The notes under the pieces: generated by a model
Told to the model about the DNA's origin: nothing
Database searches by the model: none
Seen by the model: the letters and a program-made list of their open reading frames with translations, nothing else
Origin: Chrysopilus asiliformis
Taxonomy: Eukaryota > Arthropoda > Insecta > Diptera > Rhagionidae
NCBI GenBank assembly: GCA_964034945.1
Contig: OZ035962.1
Coordinates: 106,340,034 to 106,404,033 of the forward strand
DNA: 64,000 nt
Direction of reading: 5' to 3'
Shown: piece by piece, positions 1 to 12,500 of the stretch
Numbering within the stretch: the stretch's first letter is position 1
How the letters are laid out: every line of letters starts with the position of its first letter
Program-made: the position numbers and the translations under genes

Positions 1-3000
1 GGCAAGGAAATTGAAATATTTTTAGCAATGAGCCTGGCTATGGATATGCACTTAAAAATCTTTCGTCTATGTTCTATCAATATTTTAAATTTCGTGAAAT
101 TTAAGTCATACTCTCTATAAATAAAAAAAACCCAAATTCGTAGCCATTAATCAACAATTGTTTACCACTAAAAAATACCAAAAACATCAAACCTCTTTGA
201 TATCTCACTTAAATTGATAGCATTACAAATTTATTACAACTTGTGCACATAAATATCTGTCAACGTATTTGAAAAAAACTTGTCAAACCGGACAATTTGA
301 ATAAAGGAAACTTCGTATGAAATACGGATGACCAATTTACGCACCCCTTAACTTATTAACCTATGACCGATTTAAAGTGACTTTAAATGATGGTCATTAT
401 TTGCTTAACAAACAGGATCTACTTTGCTCCTCTGTGTGTGGTCAACAATTGCACTTTTATGCTTATTATCCTTGATGACTTGATTTCTATCCATTGTAAT
501 TCCCTAGCATTTATACACCACAATAAAAAAAAGTAATAATGGACAATAAGCAGGGGTCAATTCAAGTGTTAGTAAGTTTGACCCCTGGTCATAACATGTT
601 TGATACCCCCGAGCATAAATAAACCGTATTATCGTCAATTCAATTGAATTTAATGACCATAAATGTTTGTCAAGGTGAGATTGTTATGTGCTGAACAGAT
701 TTAAGGATGAAGTTGAGCAATCAGAAGATTAGATGATATCTAAAATGCCAGAGGAAAAAATTTAAAAAAAAATCCTGCTTTGGCTGGAAATTTTTAATAA
801 TAGAAAAAAACTTCTGTTTTGTTCTCCAACAAAGAGCAAAGACGGCAGCAAATCATTTCCAGACACTATGGTGTGGGTAGACACTAATGTACCTACAATT
901 TTGAATTCAAAAAGCCATCCTAAAGGAGTGATTTTACTTCACTGGTTCAACTGGTTTTTTTACAATGCATAACTCTTGATTTGTACTGAATCTTTGCCCG
1001 AAAATTCTAATAAAAGGACACCCCATTTCCCCATGCTAGCATCCTGTGTTGTCTGTCGCTGAAGCTCATTTATATATATTTCGTGTATAACAAAACCAGT
1101 CGGCTAAGTCCCAAGTGCAAATTCTCATGTGCAAATAATGTCGCAAAATCGTCTGAAGTCCTCCTTATCTTCGCCCCGAGTATGTTGGCAGGGATCTAAT
1201 GGGAAAAAGAAAGCAAAACCCTATTTGCGGATTCACCTAAAAACAATCAAAGAATCTTTTATGATTCTTACACACAAAGATAAATCCCTTTTACCTGTTT
1301 GGCTGCGTAGCGGACGTTTACTTAATAGAACATATCCCGCCGAAGTGCTGGTGATAATTTTACTGACGTATAATTTAAAAAAAAATATCCTTAAACCGAA
1401 TAAAAAATGTGAAAAATAAATTCGCACAACCTGGCAAAGTAAAATGATTTACGGAAGGAGTCTGTTTAAATTTCGGCTTTGTGCGAGTGGATAAACTAAA
1501 CTTAACAGATTCTCTTCTGGAGCCAATGAACAAATACTTTTCCAGTTGGGCGAGAAAATCGCTTTTCATCTGCTTCGCTGACAAGATAGACCATGACGCC
1601 AAACGAGCGCACATGGCTGCATAAATTTTCATTATGATTTCCCTATATTCGGGCCGGTGTGCGTCGATATCCCTTGAATTGGTTGAATCGCTTATCTAAT
1701 TTGCATAAAGTAAAAGCAAACATAAAAAAAGGTGGCAAGCAGAGCACGCATGTTTTCAATGAACCAGAACACCCTTTTATATGACTATTTTTTCTAGATA
1801 TTTTTTTTCCTTTGGTATTGAATTGTTAATCTCAACTAATTTTTTTTTCTCTTTCAGTTTTTAATATCATACAATTTTAATATCATAACTGTTAGGGGAA
1901 TGAAATGTTATCAAGACTACTTTAGAATTTCGAAGTCTTTTTCTTCTTTTTATTACATTTAAAACATTAACTATTCATAAAAATGAATTTCATTCAAAAA
2001 ATAACTATCGTTATAGATCGACAGACTTATTCAAAGCAGACAGTTCTTGTTTGGCGCTGCAACAGTTTCCGGTCTTAGTATGTCGCAACAGTCGCGTGCC
2101 GATGTCCTCCAGTTTTGTAGCAAAAATCTCTTCACATCCTGGACAACGCTATCCTACCATCTGAGGTAGAGTCTCAACTGCCACAGAAGGCTTTTCTAGC
2201 CATGTGACTTTCACTCAAGTTAACTCTCATATACCAATTACTGAAAACAGAAATTGTTTGTTTGTTTATCACCAGAAGACTCAAAACCCGTTGCATTTAC
2301 ATTTAGTAGATCTTGACCATAGATATACTAGATCGCTCGATTTGCTGTCTCAAATGGTCCCATTTCAATACAGTTCAGTGAATCAAAACGAGTCAAGTAA
2401 GAGCAAGATAACCGTATGAAAATAAATATAAAATAAATATACTCCTCTCGTTTAAACCGTGAGCTGTCAAAGGAAAATAGACTTTCGGAATGGTGTTGGC
2501 GCCTAAAGTTATTTGTTTGCGCCTAAAGTTAGTCTCAAACTTGTGAAATTTGAATTTCGCGGCAAACTAAATTTGAATTTCGCGACCTTATACAGTTCAG
2601 TGGATGCGTTCAAGTACGATAAAGAGGGAAATACTTTTGGGACCATTTTTCAGCAGAGCTTTGTATGGTGACAGTTGTTCTATGTTATATAGTTCTGTGA
2701 TCTTGACTATTTATTTCGATTTCGCAAGCGCGCCGATGACATCGTAGAAAAGTGACTGACTTTCAGTATTTTTGACTTTCAGTATTTTTGACTTTCAGGA
2801 ACCAAATTGAAATCTCAGCCAAAGAATTCAATTTCATATTTTTTTTTATTAACCCTTTACAAATGTTTGCTCAATGCCATGGTATATTTTTTTAAATACT
2901 TTTAATTAACTAATTAACTTAAGGCCTTTTACTCTTTTATAGAAATATTTACATGGAACCACTACAACAAATTTTTGAAAAATCGCTCTAATTCTAATGT

Positions 3001-5211
3001 AAGTTCGCTGAACATGATGAAAATGTCTCAAAATTTTCCTGAATCTCAAGTGGGTTGTTATAAACAGCCAGTCACAATTGCATTCAAAATAATTTTTCTT
3101 CGCCTTTCATGCAGCCCACAAGTATGAACATTTCCATTTATTTATCGATGTTTCCGTGTTTTATTTTCGCCCATTTGGTCTGCAGAGTTTTTAAATAAAA
3201 AAAAAAGAAAACACAGAACTCTTTTCTCATTTACTCAGAGTGAAAACATGGATATAATTGGTGCCTAAAAGTTGTTTTTATTATTATTTCCCGGTTCCAT
3301 AGTTTGTCAAGAAGGCCAGATAAACCACCATCAAAATCTACTCACTCGCTTTTGGCTTCATCGCAGGATTATAAGGACTTGGCCTTAATTTAGGCACTAG
3401 TAGTAGTATATATGGCGTACACACGAATTTCCCAAAGTCGAGTCGAGAAAGTTTTTTAGGCAGCTGGTGCTTGTGAACAATTAGAGTCAAGTGGGCTGCA
3501 GTTCTGATCCTATCATTCCCGGGTCCGCAGCCAGTACCTACTTGTAGTGCTTCTGATATGATTTCTGTACAGACTGCTTGAATAAGTTTAAAACAAGACT
3601 TCATTGATATCAGCCACCACTCACCACATTTCGCCTATATTGAGTTGAGTACGTACACAACTTTCTCGTCCACTTAACCATTTTCACATTGAAGTTATGA
3701 ATTGTGAACAACTCAAGCAAGAATATTGTTGATTTTCACCTCGTGCAACTGAAACTCTTACCCAATTATTGTGACTACCAACAAAAATCAACGCGGTTTT
3801 TCTTATTCGTAAAGACTATGATGTGGTTTATTATGGCAACAACAACAAAAAAATTCAATAGAGTTGTCAAATTTTTTCATGCCAACAAATGTTTTATTTA
3901 ACAGACATGGAGTAGACATAGTGAAATACTCAGAACATGAAAGTTTTCTTCATTATTCGACAGAAACGAAATGTAGATCCCAATTCGAATGATGGAGCCA
4001 CTTTCGAACTCCAACATTGAGCCTTCTTAGATTACATTGTCTTGTGTAAATAACTCGCGTAAATCCGCCAACAACCCTCGAACAAGTTAATCCAAGCAAA
4101 TCCACCACACATCCATTTGCTAAGCAAACACTGCAGGGAGAATTTTCTGTTCACATTTATGTTACGATGCGATACAAGTTACATCACATTACGACTTTCT
4201 GTTCATCATGAAACCACCACCGACCGTATCCAGTACGTAATAGAGCTAAACTCCCCCAACTTTCGTTGTTAAATGCCCTTTTCAAATCTTTGCAAAAAAA
4301 ACGTATCTACCTAAAGAGAAATGGCAAACACACGCCGCTACATTCACACATACTCGTCAAATAGATGCTGACAAGAACACAATTCGCAAATCCTCAAAGC
4401 GATAAAACGCTTGTTATCACACATTGTTCCCCAAGACCCGTCCATGAATAGAACGAACAGAGGATCTCCAACGAAAGCAGCCCCCCCCCCCCCCCTTCCC
4501 ATTTCACCCTTGCAGAGGAATATGCAAAGTCCTTTTTTCCGAATGTCTATAGAAAATGGGTAAATTGGTACGGTTTCGAAACGAAGTGGATTAGAGGTGA
4601 AGGGGAGCAGTTGCTGGATCCATTGCTATCAAAAGGTAACTCCTATGGAAATTAGAATCGATTGAATTGGGATTCAAGGTAAGATGCTAATTCAGTTCGG
4701 ATAACCCACATAAAAAGATTTTTCCAAAGCAGCAACATAACACGCAAAGTGATGAGATACAAATCCTTAAATAGATTAACGTCACCGATATTTAAAATTA
4801 AATAATACAAATCGATTGATTCATTACTATTTAAGCTATTTGGCAATTACTGAATTCACCAATTTGATACGTTACCACTTGAATAATGTAAAAAGCTTAT
4901 AGCATTTTAAAACTATAAGTAATCACCATACGGGTATAAAAAGTCGTAGTTCATAAAAAAATGTGACTTGTAAATAAGAGAATCGTAGAACAACTTGAAT
5001 GTGGACACGTCATTGCCCGGTTAAAGTATTTTGTATACGTCTCCGAAATACGGAATTCACTTTATTAACAACTTTTGCGAAATTAGTGTTCTATCATTAC
5101 AGGACCTTGGGGTAAACATTTTAAAATTTTGACATTAAAAACCCCTTAATTAGAATTTTCCCGAGAAAAAATGGGAAAAAACCATATTTATGTTATCCTT
5201 ACAGAACCTTA
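1..5211. other. Gene-free AT-rich intergenic stretch
   Basis: I see no supportable gene here; open frames are short, unspliced and resemble nothing I know. Small structures present are a perfect 10-bp inverted repeat (CAGGGGTCAA, 551-560, with its complement at 578-587), a 16-bp tandem repeat at 2757-2798 (unit TGACTTTCAGTATTTT, about 2.6 copies), a run of 15 C at 4481-4495, and an isolated tail of the R1 dispersed repeat (ACCATACGGGTATAAA) at 4925-4940. Confidence 0.6.
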
Positions 5212-5855
5212 AGGGGCCTCCACACGTTCAATGTTACTTGACAAGTATTATTGATGAAAATTTGCATCAAGTAACATTGATGAAAATTGCCTCCACACGT
5301 AACACTGAACATTGACAATGTTTTCGTCAAGATTTTGGTCAGTACATTCGTATATCTTAGCGATGATGGTTGATAAACTTCGTCCTGTCCTGATCCCGAT
5401 TTTTTAGATTTTTCTATCTTTTTTAATTTCGCTCTAAAATTTATTCGCAAACTACTTTTTTTTCACGGTATCAACTGTGCCATGTTTTTCATACGCTTTC
5501 AGTTTCAAATCTTTATTAATATAACGCATAGATTTTACTTTCCATCGGCACTCATTCTTCCAGTAAATGTCATTGAACTCACTGAGGAATTCCTGCGAAC
5601 ATTGCTGAATGTCGGACATATTTCCTTGAATAACAGAGAGCAACTGGTATATTGACAAGTAACATTTATGAATGCTCTAAACCATCAATGTTACTGTCAA
5701 TGAACATTGATGAATATCAAAATAATTTTGATTTTCGTCAATGTAGACTTTTTACTTGACAAGACCATTGAAGAGCATCCAAACGATCAATGTTACTTGA
5801 AACATGAGTCATTCAAGTAAAATTGTCAAGTAACATTGAACGTGTGGAGGCTTCT
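5212..5855. mobile_element. Foldback DNA transposon, PIF/Harbinger-like, 644 bp
   Basis: The ends are inverted repeats that share CCTCCACACGTTCAATGTTA and continue toward TTACTTGACAA. Further inverted and direct copies of TCAATGTTACTTGA fill the arms. TTA lies on both outer sides (5209-5211 and 5856-5858), as expected for a 3-bp Harbinger target duplication. The middle carries a broken MADF-type coding fragment on the minus strand. A shorter 181-bp relative without coding remnant lies at 38579-38759. The class assignment rests on the TTA flanks and the MADF remnant and is an inference; the inverted-repeat structure is directly visible. Confidence 0.75.
5350..5658 (-). pseudogene. Broken MADF-domain fragment inside foldback element
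   Basis: Reading the minus strand from 5658, a 68-residue frame contains AYEKHGTVDTVKKK and then stops at 5454-5452. After a one-base shift in the adjacent A-rich run the frame continues as SLRINFRAKLKK and later SGSGQDEVYQPSSLRY. The order Gly-Thr, VKKK, SLR, (N/T)FR, KKxxKSKKSGSG, D(E/D)VYxPxLxY is the usual core of MADF DNA-binding domains, which accompany PIF/Harbinger-type transposons and many insect regulators. The N-terminal part of the domain is missing or very weak and the C-terminal end runs into the terminal repeat, so this is a decayed, truncated copy. No complete transposase frame is present. Confidence 0.6.
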
Positions 5856-6219
5856 TTATAGAATTGTCCTAAAGCTTTTTCGTCCATTAAAATATTTTGG
5901 GAATAATTTATAGGAATTTAAGAAATTTTTGCGTTCAATTTTAAACGACCAATATTAACTTATCGAATAGCCACGCTCTCTATTCATTGGATATCTAATT
6001 CTGAAAATAAAGTTTATAAGGTGAGGTATTTTATTATTGGATCCTAATTCCGTCTTTGAAAGCAAATAAATATCTAGTAGACAGAACTGAAAATCGCTAC
6101 TAAATATTTAGATGATAGCTTTCAATTAAAGAAAAATAATCTTTTAAATTCGTCCGACAGAACTCTATGACTAAAAATGTCTCAAAATCTTTGTTTTTGT
6201 ATGAAAATATATCTAAATA
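5856..6219. other. Intergenic spacer, nothing recognised
   Basis: AT-rich sequence between two mobile elements. I see no gene, structured RNA or repeat that I can support. Confidence 0.5.
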
Positions 6220-6541
6220 CTAGCTTGCATGCCCGTCGTTGCCGGGTTAAGTTTTTTCAAATTTTTTTTTGATGGTCTATGTTGGAGCTAAACTTCAGGC
6301 CAATCGGCTCGGTAGTTTCCCCGCGAAAGAGTAACATAGTGCAAAAACTAAGTTTCGAAATCACTTTACCCCCTCCCCTTACTCCCCCACCCCTCGCGCT
6401 ACTTTTTCGTATGCCTATGTTGGAACCAAAACTACCACAGACACTCATGCCAAATTTCAAGTCAATCGGTTCAGCCGTTTTTGCGTGAAAGAGGAACAGA
6501 CAGACAGACAGACACCAACTCATTTTTATATATTAGTATGA
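6220..6541 (-). mobile_element. Non-autonomous Helitron, copy A (322 bp)
   Basis: Read on the minus strand the element starts TCATACTAATATATAAAAAT, has a short tetranucleotide run (CTGT units) just inside, and ends with a small hairpin (CCCGGCAACGACGGG) about ten bases before a terminal CTAG. It sits between A and T. TC start, CTRR end, hairpin before the end, no inverted repeats and A-T insertion are the Helitron signature. Two further copies lie at 16626-17304 and 37885-38200 with the same boundaries. There is no Rep/helicase coding sequence, so it depends on a helper elsewhere. Confidence 0.75.
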
Positions 6542-9500
6542 TAAAGCAAGTCTGAAATACAATATTATAATCTCTTTCAGATTTGAAAACCCTGTTACCT
6601 ATAGGTAGCCCTTATCAGAGTAAAAATGAATTTCTTTCATTCAGACCACTCCTTAACCCCCATATTATTTTGCGATTTTCTCGATGTTTGTATGAGAGAT
6701 ATGGGAAGAAGTGGTCCGATTGAATTTAAATATTAAACACTTTTTGTTCATAATTGTTTTTCGGTAAAGAATCCCAGAACAAATTTTGAGGTCCCAACAA
6801 AATCTTCCAGCGGAAGACGAATCTTTAGTATACCTTGCTAACCGATTATTTTCCTTTATATTTTAACGCTGATTTGTTAAAAAATCAAAAAAAAAATATT
6901 TTAACTGTATGCGTTACGTGGTTGAGATTCATAACTCTCCAGTAAAGTTCTGTTGTTGCTTATTTTTAGTTTTCTACTAGCTCATAAAATTTCAAGGCAA
7001 CCCGTCAAGAGTAGTAGCCGAGATATAGACGATTTTAGAACCAACGAAAAAAGTTCCAAGTTTTAATATTTGATTTTTCTAACTTCTGATGGCTTATGAC
7101 AGATGAATACATATATCAATATTTTAAAAAAAATTACACACTTCGTTTTTAGACTGAACAGCATCAAAAAAACTGATGCGATTTTAAATTCGAGAAATAC
7201 GGTTTTTAGCTCCGATCTCAATTAACGCTCAATTACAAAAACTATACTACCAATATTTGAAAAATAAAATCTTCGAAAATAAAATTAAAACAAATGACAA
7301 AAAGAAATTTCTAATTAAAAACTGTGCAAGAATAAATTCGCCATTTGAAACTAAAACATGGCGAAAAAGGGGTAAAAAAGTAACACTCCACCCTTACACA
7401 TTATGATTTCCTAACTGTTTAACGAAGTCAAAAAGAAACTTTCAAATGAAGAATCCATTTTAATATGTACTTTTTTTTGTATCGTCGTAGCTGACACTAC
7501 ATACTGACGTATATTGTATCATTTCGAACATAATAAGAGGGTTGTTATGGGATGTGTGTACTACACCATCTCCTAGCTGATACCACTCTATAATCCTATG
7601 TACAGGGAAAATTTCGAACCCCTGCTATCTATGTATGATTCTTATAGCACCGTTAAAATCGCCATCCCACCACCACCACCACCACCGCCCCAACTAAAAT
7701 CAAAAACCCCTTTTTCACAACGTTCGGAATTCTGTCAATGTCGCTTCTTCTCTGCGTAGGATTGCTTCTGCTGTTGGTTTTCCTCCAACTTCACCCATCG
7801 CGTCCGGCTTTTCTTTCCCTTAGAGTTTTATTCTTAATTAGCATTTTTCCAAATGTTTCCCATCTCGCTCCGACAAATACTTAATGGATTTTCACTTGGA
7901 AAAATAAAAGGAGACTCCATTTCTTCACACACAGCAAAGCATACATTTATTCCATATTTCAGTATCGCAAGCAAGATATATGCCTATGCAGTAAGCGGAG
8001 ACTGGGATGATGTAAGTAATTGAAGGATCGGGTGGGCAAGAAAGCAAGTCCAAAAAAAATACGTGAAAAAGGAAATAAAATAAAAAAAAGTCGAACAACA
8101 AGAGGACGAAAAGGAATTCTCATATACATATTTGCCACATTCAGGGAGAAGGTAGCTGGAGACGTCCAAAAGTTCGCTATACGTAAATATAGCCAACATC
8201 ACTAACTTCCAGACGATAGAGTTTTCATTAAAGAAAAAAATTAAAGAAGTCGAACTCAGGGAGAGAGCCCCAACGACCATAGAAGAAACACATTTTGGAC
8301 GCACAGGGAAGGCAAACGAGCACAAAAATCGAAACCTTTAGTATTAGCAGCAGCAGCAGCAGCAACAACAACAACGGCTACTACACCAACCAAACGTGCG
8401 CGACAACATGAAGAACAAAAAAAAAACAAACAACGAACCTAAGAAAAAAAATCCTATCCCAGGCGAAGAACGTAAACGGGACCATTTCTCCCTTCAGGAA
8501 TGACAAGGTTTCGGGGAGCCTATCTCCAACTCATCATTTACCACGTATACTTCCTTCTCGTCTCTCTCGGACAAGAGCGAAATTTAGGACGTGTGATAGC
8601 TAGCGAGCTGCTAGTTAGGGTCGCTACTGATGCAAAGGATATATGTACGTACGAACACACAGCCCCGGCTCGCTGGCATCTTATTTTTTCCGTACGATCT
8701 CCTTCTCATTGTCCTTAATGGCGAGGCTGATCTAAAAAACAATTTGCATATATGAGACGGCCTCCAGCTGCCTTTAATTTCCTGCTTATTCTTAGCGTTA
8801 AGAGCCTCTCAGCACTTCGCAGAAAAGGGGATCTGATAATACATACTCGTGTGAACACGGCTATGGAAGTGTTTCTGTGTGTGAGATTAATTTTTCGCAT
8901 TTTCCGAAATTATTTACTTTGCCCTCTGAATACTTTTTCATAAAAACTGTCAGTGAAATTAATTAATAGAAAATGTATGCAAAATCAAATATCTCCTCAA
9001 ACACGCACGTAATTTGGCTAAACTGATAGTTAATCCCGTGGCGAAAAGTGTAATTAAAAAAACTACATAGTTAAATGCACATTAAACTACTAATACGATT
9101 ACGACTCATATAAATGTAAAAAAAATATGATCGGTTTATAAATAAGAAATCTTTAAATTTTCAGAAGGCAATCATCAAATACTGCTTACTGCTAACAATT
9201 TTTAAACCTTACAAATGTCGCAATTCATCAAAAATTCGCAATCCATCTAAAATTGTAAGTTTTTCCTTTTCCACATCGATGGGATTGTAAAATTGGTATG
9301 GTTTGAAACCTGTCAACAGGAGAAGTTATATTCATATAATACGTCACGGTAATTTTAGGCTTTTTGCAGAAACGAAAACCTCTTCTCTGCCTCGAGCTTA
9401 AAATTTTAACGCATTTTATCGACCGCATCTAAAAGTCATAAGTCATAACCGATGAATCAAACAGTTTCTGGAACGCGGACCTTACAAATGTTTTGAGTCG

Positions 9501-12500
9501 GAGTACCAACTCAGTAGCTTACAAAACAAAGCCAAAGTTGCCACCTCGAAATTTTTATGGGCGAATTTTTTGAAAAATTGGTAAATCTTCTTGTTTCTTA
9601 ACTTCATACAACTTTTTACTTTCTTATACGTAGTATCATACGTAGTAGTTATCGAGATATTTCAGATTTTGTAAAAAAAAATCATATTTTTATGTAAACT
9701 AATATTTAATATGTCAGGTAGTTTGGTCAGAAACGTAAATTTTGTATAAGATAGTCATATGCTGTTCACATCAGATATTTTCTGAGAACTATACTAAGAA
9801 CCTGCTCATAGGTGAATAGATAGATAAGCATAAATCAAGGCTTTTCTTATTCTAAACACACTGGATTAACTCATAGAATTCTTTTCAATGTGTTAGAAAT
9901 GGCATTTAAATCTTGCATGACTTTCAAATTAGGGTATAAATTTAAATTCGCCAGGAACATCCAAGATGACATGCTTCAAACTAAAATCCATACAAAAGCG
10001 ACCGGTTAGGAGATAATCAAAAGATACCTTCATACAATAAAGCCCTCATCAGTCAAGAAAAAGGGATAATTTTTTCTGAAAGGATAAGAAATCCCGAGGC
10101 ACTGAAGTGGACGAAACCCCCTGCATTTTATTAAAATAAGCACGGAAAAGCTTATGTAGAAAAAGAAATAAAACAAAAAGTGAAAATTAAGAACTCTTGG
10201 CATTCTGTCCCATAGAAAGGAGTAAAATGCGTGCACGACCACTTTGGAATTATCATAGAAGATACAAAAAAACTGACTATATTATCGCTATAAATGCCCA
10301 GCAGTATCACATCTACATACAACCACACAGACGCAGCAATATTTTAACCTCTTGGAGACGCGTTTCAAGTATATCCGGAAGAAATTTCTTCATTTTGAAG
10401 CAATGCAAATGAGTAAAAAAAGGGACTAACGCTACAGACGTGAATCGGGATGATGGAGCCATAAGGGAAATGGTGGTGGGGAGGCCCGAAGCTATTGAGA
10501 GTTTTAATGATTTTTCTTCATCTTTATTTACTTACTTTCTTTCTGTTACCCCCTTCTCATTTCTTATTAGGCTGTCCTTCGCTCGTTCTTCGTCTCTACA
10601 ACCCTTGATGGTAACGAACGGGATAAGAAATTACACACCACGAAAAATACACACACAGTCAAACTAAGAAACTTTTTTCTTTAAAAAAACCCTTTCTCTG
10701 CGTATTTTTCTCCTTACAAAAAGTTCAACATTTGGACAAACTTGGCGGCAACGCAACGTCATCAACAGCCCAGCAGCAGCGACCAGGGAATACACAGTGA
10801 AGTGTAAAAGAACGAAACGAATCTCTCAGAAAAGGGTTAAGACCACCCCTTCCTACAGGAAAACTACCACGCGCTGAACATGAATAGATAAAACGAATTT
10901 CGGAATTAGTCAAAAAAAGGGGTTGTGGGCGACCCTATCATATAACGTGTTGGGCGGTGGGTAGGATGCTGGATAAAAGTTAATGGTGGAAGATTTTTGT
11001 GTACAACAACAGAAGAAAGTAAGAAATGAATTTATGTTCTTTATATACTCGTACACTCGCACTTCTACAATTACTTATTTATATCGCACCACATCGCAAT
11101 GAAGTGGACCACCGCGTTAGGGTGTGTTACCCGCTCACACATCTTACTCAAAAACAAAAACAAAAAAACTGATCAATCGAAAGGGTACGCAACCCTTTTT
11201 TTGATATGATAAACAGGGGAGGTGGATCTATCAAACCAATTCTTTGCTAACTACCACTCAATCTATGGAAGCTCGTACGCGTAAGCCAACATAAAGAAGT
11301 ATCTTTCAACCCTTTCTACCTTCAACCAATACATATACATATAAATCTGATAAGAAACTACGACGAAAATAAAATAAAAAGATGAATTAAGAAATTTTCC
11401 TACGCAGTTTAGATATTTGTAACTTGTCAAATGTATTTTGCTTAAAATAAATAAATTAAATAAAAAATAGTCAAACTCAATGTCACCGACATTTATTAAC
11501 AAAATTGAAATTTAACTCTACAAGCGCAATTAGGGTTTCTCAAATTGAGGTTTTATAAAAAAATTCTTCTCCGGTGCTAAATCCATCTCTTTTACGAGGA
11601 ACACATAACATGAATTAAATTGCCACATTTGGAAGATTTGGAATGCATCAACAGACAAAGTATTGGGTATCATAACCTTTTCAGTGCAAAAGCGTCCTTA
11701 ATTAAATAATTCAAAGATGAAATTGACATTTTTGAATTTCGAAACTGTTTTTAAAAAGTGTAGGTACTTAACAATGGTTACTAGTGCTTCTCGATTAGAC
11801 ATAATTTGGGATTATTTTCATAGCTTGCCATTAAAATTACACTTGCCGATATAGTTTTTCGAGCATTTTCGCCCAAGATATCAAAAAAGTTCTGACAAAT
11901 GCGGTCTCCACCGGAAATTTCAATGGCAAGCCATGAAACAATTCACAATTTACGTCTAATCGAGACAAGATTTTTCTTTCGGAAAAAATTTCACGACCTT
12001 TTTAGTGATTTGTTGTAAAATAAAATAAGCAAAGCCAGCCTTTTCGAGAAATTTTCCATATTATATATAGTATCAAAGCGAAACAGCTCTATTTGACTTT
12101 GTCAAAATATAAGCGCGATTACAAATAGACGTCTTACAGTCACTTGTTTCAACTTGTAAGGGTTTCCAAGATTAATTGAGATGAAAATTATTCCAACCAA
12201 AAATTTAATTTACAAACTCTAGCAAATACTCACTCGAACTCCAAAAACCGAGTACTCGTACGTACACCATTAGCACCCCGAAATCCCAAGTCCAAGATTG
12301 GTTCACCTCCTCTGCGAAACCCCAGAATTATTCAACAGATTCCCATTACTCCCACATTTCGCCTGTGAGCCTCAAAGGGAAACAATTGCGTTAAGTCCTC
12401 AAGGCAAAATGCAAACATCAGCAAAAACTTCCCACCCTTCAAGTACAATTCGAACCGAAACCAAAGAAATCCTGGGAACGCTGGAGCGGAGTTGAAGCTT

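Noticed and set aside
3338..3604. 88-codon minus-strand frame followed by a GTGAGT-like site
   Set aside because: Sequence resembles no protein family and no second exon could be joined.
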